DNA of 64,000 bases, from NCBI RefSeq assembly GCF_000392615.1, contig NZ_KB933398.1, positions 1,331,729 through 1,395,728 of the forward strand. The letters run 5' to 3'. Positions within the stretch are counted from its first letter, which is position 1. Every line of letters begins with the position of its first letter. Source of the stretch: Lysinibacillus sphaericus OT4b.31 (GTDB lineage: Bacteria > Bacillota > Bacilli > Bacillales_A > Planococcaceae). Below, in pieces: positions 43,689 through 52,216 of this stretch. Made by a program: the position numbers and the translations under genes. The notes beneath the pieces are model-generated. The model made no database searches, was not told the origin of the DNA, and saw nothing but the letters and a program-made list of their open reading frames with translations.

Positions 43689-45434
43689 TTGGGCTTTAGT
43701 CAAATACTTTTTAGCTGGACGGCCATCATCCCGGTCATTGTCCTACTATATTATTTCTTTCGAAAAAAATATACCGATCAAACCGTGTCCTCAACACTCT
43801 TTTGGTCGGAAATTATGCAGGAGACACGTGTATCCCCATACTTAAAGCATTTACAGAAAAATGCATTGCTCTATTTGCAATTGTTAGCACTGCTGTTACT
43901 TGTACTCGCGTTGATGAATCCATATTTTAAAAAGTCAACGATTGCTGGTGCACAAACAATATTCATCGTTGATACGTCCGCGACGATGTTAGCTGGAAAA
44001 GAGCAATCAACATTTGATGCACATAAAAAGGAAATGTTGTCGTTAGTGAATCAACTTGATGGAAGACCAGTAACACTTATTACGACTGGCAATACGCCAC
44101 AGGCTGTTTTACAGCAAGAAACAAATCCCAAAGATATTGAGAAAGCCGTCCAGGATTTGCAAGTGACATATGAAACCGCACAAATGAATAAAGCACTTGA
44201 TGTGGCGCAAGCTTTTGTCGGTGACACACCGACATCAATTTATGTCTTTACAGATACACTCGACAAGAAGCAATTACCAATGGAAAAAGATTCGGTGAAA
44301 TGGATTGTACAGGGGTCTGCGAAGGATTTAACGAATATAGCCATCACAAAATTTGCTGCTACAACAGACGGGAAGGCAACAATGGCACTTGTACAGTTGC
44401 AAAATGATACGGACAAGGAACACAATCTGACACTTACGCTACAAAATGCTGAGGATGAGGACGTTATAACGGAGAAGATAACATTGCCAGCAAACGAAGC
44501 TGTAACTAAAACATTTAAAGATTTACCATTAGCGGATTCGATGACGGCTATCATTGATGGACAGGATGATTATGCGATTGATAATACGCAGTCAGTATTG
44601 TTACAAACAGCCACTTCTAAAGTAGTAGTCGATCAAAGTATGCATCAGCTTATTCAAAAGGGATTCCAAACAATAAATAGCAGCGTGAAAATTGTTCCGT
44701 CCTTACAGCTGGTAGAGAATCAAGATGCGACCGTGGTGACAAATCAAACAGCACTCCTGGAAGATATGAACAAGCCGATTGTATTATTTGGGCGAGATGA
44801 TATTGAAAAAATTGACATGAGTGGTGTGGTGAAAGCAACGAATGACGCTTTATTTGCATTCAGTGACTTAAATGATATTTATGTAAGTGCCATTTATCCT
44901 GCGTTTGATGGCTATAAAACAATTGCCACTGTTGGAGATAAACCATTTATTCAACGCTCACCACAAGGAGATATTATTGTACTGGCCGATATTGCTGATA
45001 CAGATTGGCCATTACACCCATCATTCCCGCTATTCTTATGGAGTGCCCAACAACAATTATCTGAAGCAATTGGTTCACTTGGGATTTTCACACCAAATGA
45101 GCAGCGTTCAGTTGCTTTAGCGCAAGGAGAGTGGAGTGTTTATTCACAGGATGATGAGTTTTTATCAACAATCACCAATGGGTTATTAACAGCACCCATG
45201 AAACCAGGTGTTTACACAGCACGCGCAAATAGTGAGGAAAAACGCCTCATCGTGCAACTCCAAGCACAAGAACGTGTCATAGAAAAAGGCACAAGTTATA
45301 CGCTTGGAGAATTACAAGAAAATGGCAAGGAAGAAGTATCAAAGACTTCATTTGTACCTTGGCTCATACTCATTATCTTAGTATTACTTGTGACAGAGTG
45401 GGAGGTGCAACGACGTCGTGGATTTACGAATTGA
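43689..45434 (+). CDS. BatA-like membrane protein with divergent VWA domain
   Basis: This 581-residue protein has the N-terminal BatA/Aer-type membrane domain (helices at 5-25 and 58-77), a VWA-like domain (about 95-205) and an extracytoplasmic beta-rich part. A C-terminal helix (LILIILVLLVTEW) ends it. The metal site reads DTSATM rather than DxSxS, so it may still coordinate through threonine but is divergent. Start is TTG behind GAGGTGAG. The gene overlaps the next one by 17 bases. Confidence 0.85.
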   Translation: MGFSQILFSWTAIIPVIVLLYYFFRKKYTDQTVSSTLFWSEIMQETRVSPYLKHLQKNALLYLQLLALLLLVLALMNPYFKKSTIAGAQTIFIVDTSATMLAGKEQSTFDAHKKEMLSLVNQLDGRPVTLITTGNTPQAVLQQETNPKDIEKAVQDLQVTYETAQMNKALDVAQAFVGDTPTSIYVFTDTLDKKQLPMEKDSVKWIVQGSAKDLTNIAITKFAATTDGKATMALVQLQNDTDKEHNLTLTLQNAEDEDVITEKITLPANEAVTKTFKDLPLADSMTAIIDGQDDYAIDNTQSVLLQTATSKVVVDQSMHQLIQKGFQTINSSVKIVPSLQLVENQDATVVTNQTALLEDMNKPIVLFGRDDIEKIDMSGVVKATNDALFAFSDLNDIYVSAIYPAFDGYKTIATVGDKPFIQRSPQGDIIVLADIADTDWPLHPSFPLFLWSAQQQLSEAIGSLGIFTPNEQRSVALAQGEWSVYSQDDEFLSTITNGLLTAPMKPGVYTARANSEEKRLIVQLQAQERVIEKGTSYTLGELQENGKEEVSKTSFVPWLILIILVLLVTEWEVQRRRGFTN

Positions 45435-48015
45435 TACGCCATTAGCCTTATTGTTATTACTGCCATTGTTTGCGTATTTTGTATGGACATATTGGCGCGC
45501 ACGTCAACGTCTGAAAAACAGCCATCTCATTGTACTTGGTATTCGTATGGTAGCAATATGTTGTTTAGTCTTTGCTCTCGCAGCACCATATATTTTATTA
45601 CCAATTAAAGAAGAACAGGTACTGTATTTAGTCGATCGCTCTGCGTCCATGAAGGGTACAGAATTAGAAATGGTTAGTTTTATAGAGGAAAGTTTACAGT
45701 CGAAGAAGGATGAACAACTTGCAGGGATTTATTCTTATTCTTCGACATTACAAACAGAAACGATTTTATCTAATTCATTGAAGGAAGTACCTAAATTTAC
45801 AGCTATGAAAGACACGGATCAAACAAATATTGAGCAAAGTCTTCAACTAGCTACTGGTATTGTCAATCCGAAAAAAGCTACAAGGCTGGTCTTATTAACA
45901 GACGCCAATGAAACACAAGGTGATGCATTGGCGTTCGCTACCAAATTAAAAGGCTCCAATATTAGTGTAGATGTTGTGCCATTTAGTCAGGCTGTTGCTA
46001 ATGATGTATCGCTAAAAAGCTTTGTGACACCCCAGGTTGCTTATGTAGGAGAACAACAGCAACTTGTCACTGAAGTGAATGCAACAGCAGCAGGTCAAGG
46101 CGAATTATTGCTGTACGAAAATGATGCCCTCATTCATCGAGAGGCAGTGGCACTTGCAGAAGGATCGAATGTATTTACGTATAAGCATACGGCAACAGCA
46201 GAAGGATTAGTCAAATACGAGGCACTTGTTCAAGTAGACCAAGATGCCATATTTGAAAATAATAAATTAACGAGTGTCACGATGGTACAAAGTGAGCCTC
46301 ACTTACTGATAGTGAACGGTTATGACACAGCATCACCTATTGCTGGGGCATTGGGGACGAAGTCAATTTCCTATGATGTGGTAGATGCAAGCAGTTTGCC
46401 AAATGAGCTATCAAGTTATTTACAATATAATGCGATAATTTTTGATAATGTTCCAGGTCATTTAGTTGGTGAGGCAAAGATGGGCGTTATTGAGCAAGCA
46501 GTGAAAAATTTCGGTGTCGGCTTTACGATGGTCGGCGGTGAAAATAGCTTCGGCTTGGGTGGCTATTTTAAAACACCAATCGAAACATTGTTACCTGTGG
46601 AAATGGAGATTAAAGGCAAGGAACAATTGCCGTCTTTAGGTCTTGTTATCGTGCTCGACCGTTCGGGAAGTATGCAGGGTACAAAGTTAGAACTTGCTAA
46701 GGAAGCGGCAGCACGTTCAGTTGAGATGCTTCGTGACGAGGATACGCTTGGCTTTATTGCCTTTGATGATCGTCCTTGGGAAATTATCGAAACCGGACCG
46801 CTTGGCAATAAAGAAGAAGCAGTCGATACGATTTTATCAGTGACTCCTGGTGGGGGTACGGAAATATATAACTCGCTTGCAAAGGCATATGAAAATTTGG
46901 CCGATCAGAAACTGCAACGTAAGCATATTATTTTATTAACTGACGGACAGTCACAACCAGGGAATTATGAGGATTTAATTGCAACTGGGAAAGACAATGG
47001 GGTTACACTATCTACAGTTGCGATTGGACAAGATGCAGATGGCAATTTACTTCAATCTTTAAGCGAAATGGGTAGCGGACGTTTCTATGACGTTATTGAT
47101 GAACAGATGATACCTTCAATATTATCACGTGAGACAGCAATGATTTCACGTACGTATATTGAAGACAATCCTTTCTACCCAACAATTTATAATGCATCGG
47201 GCTGGAATGCATTATTTGCAAATGGTGTGCCACAAATGAATGCATATATTGGCACAACAGCGAAGCAGGGTGCTTCTGTTATTGCAGAAAGCGAGAAAGA
47301 AGACCCAGTTATTGCACAGTGGCAATATGGTCTTGGAAAAACGTTCGCTTTCACATCAGACTCTACAGGAAAATGGACAGGAGACTGGGCAAGATGGCAG
47401 GATTGGGGTACATTTTGGCAAACGATGATTTCGCAAATGTTACCAAGCTATAATGATGTTGCATATGATGTACGTCTGGATACAGATGGCTCCTTTGTTA
47501 TTACAGATCCAACAAATGAAGCTGCGTTTTTAGATATTGTCGCTGTCAATGAAGCAGGTGAAGAGCTAGAGATGCAACTCGAAACGTTATCTGCTTCGCA
47601 AGTTCGTGCGATTGTACAGGCAGAACCAGGACTTATTTTCTTCCGAATAGCCGATGAAGAGCAGGCGATTTATCAGGCTGGATTAAGTGTACCGTATAGT
47701 GCCGAGTATGAATTACGTCCAGTAAATGAAAAACTAGTGGAAGAACTTACAAAGCAAACTGGTGGCAATGTGTTAGAGGAACCGCAGGAAGTGTTCCGCG
47801 ATTTCACACAACAAGGGGCAGAGCGCCAAAATATTGCAACCTGGCTGCTACTAGCAGGGATGTTCCTATTCTTCATAGATATTACAATCCGACGTTTTGG
47901 CTGGAACTTCTTATCAAAAACGAAACGGAAAGTGCCAAGTGTGGAGGATGCACAAGCGCAGGTAGAAGATACAAACGTAGCGCAGCTGTTAAAAGGTATG
48001 AAGAAACGCCAATAA
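45418..48015 (+). CDS. Large membrane protein with two VWA domains and a GATase-like domain
   Basis: An 865-residue protein with two N-terminal helices (about 8-27, 39-62) and a first VWA with intact MIDAS (DRSASM, about 73). It also has a glutamine-amidotransferase-like segment with GVGFTMVGGENSFGLGGY, a second VWA with DRSGSMQGTKL and TDGQSQPG, and a helix near 810-830 before a cytoplasmic tail. The two perfect DxSxS sites indicate metal-dependent protein binding outside the membrane. The start is GTG within the previous gene. Last gene of the operon, followed by a terminator. Confidence 0.88.
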   Translation: MDLRIDTPLALLLLLPLFAYFVWTYWRARQRLKNSHLIVLGIRMVAICCLVFALAAPYILLPIKEEQVLYLVDRSASMKGTELEMVSFIEESLQSKKDEQLAGIYSYSSTLQTETILSNSLKEVPKFTAMKDTDQTNIEQSLQLATGIVNPKKATRLVLLTDANETQGDALAFATKLKGSNISVDVVPFSQAVANDVSLKSFVTPQVAYVGEQQQLVTEVNATAAGQGELLLYENDALIHREAVALAEGSNVFTYKHTATAEGLVKYEALVQVDQDAIFENNKLTSVTMVQSEPHLLIVNGYDTASPIAGALGTKSISYDVVDASSLPNELSSYLQYNAIIFDNVPGHLVGEAKMGVIEQAVKNFGVGFTMVGGENSFGLGGYFKTPIETLLPVEMEIKGKEQLPSLGLVIVLDRSGSMQGTKLELAKEAAARSVEMLRDEDTLGFIAFDDRPWEIIETGPLGNKEEAVDTILSVTPGGGTEIYNSLAKAYENLADQKLQRKHIILLTDGQSQPGNYEDLIATGKDNGVTLSTVAIGQDADGNLLQSLSEMGSGRFYDVIDEQMIPSILSRETAMISRTYIEDNPFYPTIYNASGWNALFANGVPQMNAYIGTTAKQGASVIAESEKEDPVIAQWQYGLGKTFAFTSDSTGKWTGDWARWQDWGTFWQTMISQMLPSYNDVAYDVRLDTDGSFVITDPTNEAAFLDIVAVNEAGEELEMQLETLSASQVRAIVQAEPGLIFFRIADEEQAIYQAGLSVPYSAEYELRPVNEKLVEELTKQTGGNVLEEPQEVFRDFTQQGAERQNIATWLLLAGMFLFFIDITIRRFGWNFLSKTKRKVPSVEDAQAQVEDTNVAQLLKGMKKRQ

Positions 48016-48036
48016 AATTTAATGTTCTATATTGAA

Positions 48037-48077
48037 ATGCAGTGCAAAAGGTATGATTATTTTGCACTGTATTTTTT
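48037..48077. terminator. Bidirectional terminator at the end of the VWA operon
   Basis: CAGTGCAAAA pairs with TTTTGCACTG, followed by TATTTTTTT on the plus strand. The minus-strand thiW gene ends 28 bp to the right. Confidence 0.85.
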
Positions 48078-48104
48078 TGTTTAAAGAAATCGATAAAATT
48101 CTTC

Positions 48105-48605
48105 CTAATAAAGTGTCATGTTAAAGCTTTTGACAAGTACCGTTTTGCGTAGATTGCTGGCAACGACAATTCCTAGGACTGCCCCAATAACACTTGATGT
48201 TAAAAAAGCAGGCATGAAAAACAATGCTGTAACAGATGAACCCATTAAAAGATGTGCGTAAGGTACTGCTACGAGAGAAGCAAGAAGACCTGTGCCAAAC
48301 ATTTCACCAACACCTGCGAGCCACACCTTATTACTATATTTATAGGCAAGAGCTGCACACAATGCCCCGATGATACTACCTGGAATAGCTAATAGAGAAC
48401 CTGTTCCTGTAAAAATCCGAATAAGGGCTGTGACAAAGGCAATGATAACGGTAGGTAGGGGGCCTAGTAAAATGGCTCCTATAACATTAATGGCATGTTG
48501 TACAGGATAGGCACGTGCAATTCCTGTTGGAATCGACACAAAAGCAGAGCCTGCTACAGCAATGGCAACTAATAATGCCATGATGGTTAATTTTCGAATT
48601 GGCAT
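48105..48605 (-). CDS. thiW: Thiamine-precursor ECF transporter S component ThiW
   Basis: A 166-residue protein with six hydrophobic helices and the ThiW pattern SIPTGIARAYPVQHAINVIG. It is the substrate-binding subunit that brings the thiazole precursor of thiamine through an energy-coupling-factor module encoded elsewhere. AAGGAG precedes ATG. A TPP riboswitch and terminator lie upstream, showing repression by thiamine pyrophosphate. Confidence 0.93.
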   Translation of the reverse strand: MPIRKLTIMALLVAIAVAGSAFVSIPTGIARAYPVQHAINVIGAILLGPLPTVIIAFVTALIRIFTGTGSLLAIPGSIIGALCAALAYKYSNKVWLAGVGEMFGTGLLASLVAVPYAHLLMGSSVTALFFMPAFLTSSVIGAVLGIVVASNLRKTVLVKSFNMTLY

Positions 48606-48675
48606 ATTTTACACTCCTTTTTGGTAAATAGCTCTAACCACAAATAGAACCTGATATAACGTAGATAGATTACGA

Positions 48676-48760
48676 GAAATCGCTGATAGCATGTAAAGAA
48701 TCGCTGATAGAACACCAAGAAACGCTGAAAGAACGCAAAAAATCGCTGATAACCCACAGG
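48676..48760. repeat. Four imperfect direct repeats of about 21 bp
   Basis: The unit GAAATCGCTGATA starts at about 48676, 48698, 48718 and 48737 with slight changes, giving a period of 20-22 bp. It lies in the leader between the TPP-riboswitch terminator and thiW. An apparent minus-strand frame across it is a by-product of the repeats. Confidence 0.6.
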
Positions 48761-48794
48761 ACATCACTTCAAGCGGCATCTGTTGAAAATGCCA

Positions 48795-48830
48795 CAAAAA
48801 AGCCGCTTCCTCATAACGAAAGGAAGCGGC
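48795..48830 (-). terminator. Riboswitch-controlled terminator upstream of thiW
   Basis: GCCGCTTCCT and AGGAAGCGGC form a perfect 10-bp stem. On the minus strand it is followed by TTTTTT, right after the TPP aptamer. Confidence 0.9.
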
Positions 48831-48857
48831 CTTGCATTTACATAGTTAAAAAGCAAG

Positions 48858-48954
48858 TGTCGCCACTTCCCTACGCTAGTGCGAACTAGATCAGGTTCAA
48901 AGGGTCCGTGTATATATACACGTCTCAGTCATAGAAAGACACCCCTAGTGGTTT
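48858..48954 (-). ncRNA. TPP (THI-box) riboswitch
   Basis: Read on the minus strand, the aptamer contains GGGGTGTC, CTGAGACG, ACCCTTTGAACCTGATCTAG and TAGCGTAGGGAAGTGG, the conserved TPP-aptamer blocks in order. It ends about 30 bases before the terminator and controls thiW. Confidence 0.97.
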
Positions 48955-49094
48955 TGAAACGATTAAATTTTTTGAAATATATGTTTTCCCATCTAGGACT
49001 AGCCATACACGTCGCACGCTTAAAGTCACTTTGCACAAGCGCTGGCCACCTAATAATGTAACATACTACTAAAAGTAGTCAATAAACTTCCACA

Positions 49095-50291
49095 CTATTT
49101 AGAATCAGGTTGCATAAGATGTGGAGCTTTTTTCAATGTCCAGATGAGGGCAAGGAAGAAGCAGGCCATTAAAATAATAGCCCCAAAAATATAAGGACTG
49201 TTCATATTCCAATCGAATAATATACCTGCTAAAGCAGGACCAATCATATTACCCAAACTCATATATGCATTATTAAGACCAGCGGCAAAACCTTGTTCGT
49301 TTTCAGCAAGTTTAGAAATGAGCGTGTTGACAGCTGGTCGAATCAATGTCGTCGCTGTTGAGAAAATCGTTGCTACAACTAATATAAGTGCAAAGCCAGA
49401 TACAAATAAAATTAAGTAAATAGAAACGGCTGCAATAAATAAATTGACTAACACAACTTTCATTTCACCATAACGATTAAAAAGAGGTGTAATAATAAAC
49501 ATTTGTACAACAACACCAAAAGCACCACCAACAACCAATAAAATGGCAATATCAGTAGGTGTGTAGTTAAATTTGTTTGTGACAAATAATGATAATGTCG
49601 TTTGGAAATTAGCGATTCCGAACGAGAATACAAGCATAATGATGAGCATTACAAAGTAAGGCATTTGGACAGAGCGTACCATTTGCTTCGCAAGATTGTC
49701 TTGCTTTTGTGCCTTTTGTGATGTGCTTGGTTTTGTAGAAGGTAAAAGAAAGAATGATAGAATAGCTGCTAATATAGCTGCAGATCCAGCTGTATAGAAT
49801 GGGAAGTGCAGACTAACCTTCGATAAAAAGCCACCTATACCAGGACCAATCATAAAGCCAAGAGACATAGCTGCCCCTAACATACCCATTCCCTTGCCTC
49901 GTTCCTCATATGTTGTAACATCCGCTACAAAAGCCATAATTGGAGGTGCAATGAAGGCAGAACCTAAACCTCCAAAGAAACGCGCGAGGAAGAGCATCCA
50001 AACATCCGTTGAAAGCCCAAATGAAATCTGTGCAAGACCAGTTACTATGAGGCCAAAAATAATTAAATTTTTTCGTCCATACTGATCGGATAGGTTCCCA
50101 GCAATTGGAGAAAATACAAATTGTGCCAAGGCGAACGTTGCGATAAGCATGCCAAGAACTTGTCCTGCAGCCCCAAATATTTTTAAATACTCAGGCATAA
50201 CAGGAATAATAATTCCAATACTCCCCATTGCGATAAACATATTAAACATTAAAATATACAAAGCCGCCTTATTCGACTTCTGCTGGGTCAT
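49095..50291 (-). CDS. MFS multidrug-type exporter (NorA/Bmr-like)
   Basis: This 398-residue, 12-helix major facilitator has the loop motif GNLSDQYGRKNLIIFG (about 64-79) and the motif C-like antiporter segment LGFMIGPGIGGFLS (about 142-155), which marks drug-proton antiporters. The ATG at 50291 has a GGGGGG site upstream, so the nine-codon extension was dropped. It is divergent from the accessory island. Substrate unknown. Confidence 0.9.
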   Translation of the reverse strand: MTQQKSNKAALYILMFNMFIAMGSIGIIIPVMPEYLKIFGAAGQVLGMLIATFALAQFVFSPIAGNLSDQYGRKNLIIFGLIVTGLAQISFGLSTDVWMLFLARFFGGLGSAFIAPPIMAFVADVTTYEERGKGMGMLGAAMSLGFMIGPGIGGFLSKVSLHFPFYTAGSAAILAAILSFFLLPSTKPSTSQKAQKQDNLAKQMVRSVQMPYFVMLIIMLVFSFGIANFQTTLSLFVTNKFNYTPTDIAILLVVGGAFGVVVQMFIITPLFNRYGEMKVVLVNLFIAAVSIYLILFVSGFALILVVATIFSTATTLIRPAVNTLISKLAENEQGFAAGLNNAYMSLGNMIGPALAGILFDWNMNSPYIFGAIILMACFFLALIWTLKKAPHLMQPDSK

Positions 50292-50448
50292 CCATAGCCC
50301 CCCTTTTTTTCTAATCAAATATACTACAGTCTATCATAAAGAAATGAGGCTTGGCTATTAGATTAAAGTATGAGAAGCTCGCCAAATGAAATTTGAAGTA
50401 TATTGAGAAAATAATACATTATGCTACTTTTTCTACTGTAGTTCTATG

Positions 50449-50486
50449 AGTAAATCCCGCAAAAGAATGCGGGATTTACTTTTTTA
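50449..50486 (+). terminator. Terminator or attenuator before the luxE-like operon
   Basis: AGTAAATCCCGCA pairs perfectly with TGCGGGATTTACT over a 6-base loop, followed by TTTTTT. There is no plus-strand gene upstream, so it most likely ends a short leader that begins near 50425. A possible promoter is TTGAAG (50393) with TACATT (50415). Confidence 0.7.
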
Positions 50487-50512
50487 TTGGTATTGGATTA
50501 GGGGTTACAACG

Positions 50513-50567
50513 TTGATAGATATGTTAATCTTTTTATGTCGATGATTATTACAATTTTTGTAATAAT
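50513..50567 (+). promoter_or_regulatory. Candidate operon promoter with palindromic operator
   Basis: TTGATA (50513-50518) and TATGTC (50535-50540) are 16 bp apart. ATTATTACAA TTT TTGTAATAAT (50545-50567) is a perfect 10-bp inverted repeat just downstream, placed like a repressor operator. Confidence 0.45.
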
Positions 50568-50659
50568 AGTAAATTATCGTAGTTGGCTTTTGCTAAGAGT
50601 CAACCTTAAGAAGGCTTTATGGCTTCTATTAAAGATAATAAAAGAGGAGGACATGTATT

Positions 50660-51838
50660 ATGGTATCGATTCAAACAGCTATGGAAAATTTAAAGGAATT
50701 AGGATTTAATCCTGTAACAACAGCAATTGGGGCAACGCAACAATTATTTCATTGGGATGAAGCAAAGGTCAATGAACTAAAAGGATATTTAATTGCTCAA
50801 AATTTTCAACATCATTACGAAAACAATAAGTTTTATCGAATGCTTTGTGAAGATAGTGGAGTTACGCCTGCCGATGTTCAGACTTTAGATGATATACAAA
50901 AAATACCATTAATTCCGGTGACAAGCTTTAAAAGGCCTGACTCACATTTACTTTTGTCAACCTCTTTAGAAAATATTGAATTTGAAATGCGTAGTACTGG
51001 AACAAGTGGCATACCAAGTATATCTAGAAGAGATGCTGAAACATTAAACAATTGTGTCTTTAGTATATATGCGATGTATAGAGAAATGTTTGCCTTTTCT
51101 AGAGGAGCTGGTCTCTTCTTATTCCCATCCCCAGAAGAAATGCCAGAAATGGGCATGGTCAAGGTGTTAAATATGCTGTCAGGTTTATTTGATGCAACGA
51201 GATGTCTTGTTAAAAGAGCGTCGTTTAAACCTAAGGAGGCAATTGAAACATTAGAAAAATGGCAAAATATTCATACGCGTCACATTATTGGACCGCCATT
51301 TTTAATTTATAAATTAGTAAATTACCTAAAAACAAATAATATTCATTTAAAACTAGATAATAAGACGATGATTATTAATTTAGGAGGTTGGAAAAGATTC
51401 TCCGGTATGGAAATTCCTCGTGAACAATACAATAAAGAATGTGCTGAATACTTAGGTATCCCAGAAGAAAATGTTAGAGATATGTATGGATTAGTTGAAT
51501 CAAATATTTTAGCCATTGAGTGCGAGAAACAATCGAAGCATGTGCCGCCTTGGGTTCACTTTTCTTTAAGAAATCCAAAAAATTTAGCTGAAGAAGTACC
51601 GCAAGGAAAAAGAGGGGTCTTAGCCATATTTGATCCTACTTCACTTTCATATCCAGGATTTATTCAAACAGAGGATCTAGTGTATTTAAAGAAAGAAAAT
51701 ACATGCGAATGTGGAAGAAACGGCCAAAAAGTTGTTTATCTATCAAGAGTAGCAGGAGCAGAAATTGGCTGTTGTGCTATTAATTTAGAGAAGCATATGG
51801 ATGCGGCTGAAGAAAAAAATCAAATGACAGAAGTATAA
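50660..51838 (+). CDS. LuxE/PaaK-type acyl-adenylating enzyme (acyl-protein synthetase-like)
   Basis: A 392-residue member of the AMP-forming ligase superfamily. It has the phosphate loop MRSTGTSGIPSISRRD (about 112-127) and the adenylate-forming block INLGGWKRFSG, and the acyl-protein-synthetase/EhpF-like overall build. The C-terminal cysteine cluster CECGRNGQK resembles a small metal site seen in PaaK-type ligases. It should activate a carboxylic acid as adenylate for transfer to a thiol. No carrier protein is visible nearby. AGGAGG precedes ATG, and it is the first gene of a seven-gene operon with 0-40 bp gaps. Confidence 0.82.
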   Translation: MVSIQTAMENLKELGFNPVTTAIGATQQLFHWDEAKVNELKGYLIAQNFQHHYENNKFYRMLCEDSGVTPADVQTLDDIQKIPLIPVTSFKRPDSHLLLSTSLENIEFEMRSTGTSGIPSISRRDAETLNNCVFSIYAMYREMFAFSRGAGLFLFPSPEEMPEMGMVKVLNMLSGLFDATRCLVKRASFKPKEAIETLEKWQNIHTRHIIGPPFLIYKLVNYLKTNNIHLKLDNKTMIINLGGWKRFSGMEIPREQYNKECAEYLGIPEENVRDMYGLVESNILAIECEKQSKHVPPWVHFSLRNPKNLAEEVPQGKRGVLAIFDPTSLSYPGFIQTEDLVYLKKENTCECGRNGQKVVYLSRVAGAEIGCCAINLEKHMDAAEEKNQMTEV

Positions 51839-51852
51839 GAGAGGAATCTAAT

Positions 51853-52206
51853 ATGTACAATTCTATCATTGTTGATTATTTCAGCAAACCTAGACATTCA
51901 GGAGATATGATTGATGCAAATAGAGAATTGAAAATTGGTAATTCTGTTTGTGGAGATACGATTTTTATGAAAATTAAAGTAATGGATGGAAAGGTAGTAG
52001 ATGCAAAATATAAGGCATACGGATGTGCTACGTCGTTGGCAACGGCTGATATTTTTGCAGATTATATTATCGGTAAATCCATAGCTGAAATAGGTCAACT
52101 GTTAACGCATGAAATTGATCGTATGCTTGGAGATCTAGAACCTCCACAAATGCATTGTTTAAATATTCTACATGATTTATTTGAGCAAATACTTAGTGAA
52201 GCATAG
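51853..52206 (+). CDS. IscU/NifU-type iron-sulfur scaffold protein
   Basis: A 117-residue protein matching the NifU N-terminal domain. The three scaffold cysteines are Cys33 (GNSVCGD), Cys58 (YGCATS) and Cys102 (MHCLNI), and the cluster-releasing aspartate is Asp35. The HSCA-binding LPPVK-like motif is changed to EPPQM. Paired with a cysteine desulfurase gene directly downstream, it should build Fe-S clusters for the neighbouring U32 proteins. This dedicated copy is distinct from the SufU system expected elsewhere in the genome. Confidence 0.9.
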   Translation: MYNSIIVDYFSKPRHSGDMIDANRELKIGNSVCGDTIFMKIKVMDGKVVDAKYKAYGCATSLATADIFADYIIGKSIAEIGQLLTHEIDRMLGDLEPPQMHCLNILHDLFEQILSEA

Positions 52207-52216
52207 GAGGTTTTTT

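Noticed and set aside
48676..48760. CRISPR array
   Set aside because: Units are imperfect, only four, and about 21 bp apart with no unique spacers; no cas gene is present.
48609..48797. 62-codon minus-strand frame rich in LSAI units
   Set aside because: It is produced by the 21-bp tandem repeats in the thiW leader and lies between a riboswitch terminator and the true start.
50457..50472. ComA box in the luxE-like operon leader
   Set aside because: CCGCAA-N4-ATGCGG is in the opposite order to the ComA dyad and is explained by the terminator stem.
50446..50709. 87-codon plus-strand frame before the luxE-like gene
   Set aside because: It starts inside the perfect terminator hairpin, covers the candidate operator, and runs into the start of the luxE-like gene in another frame.
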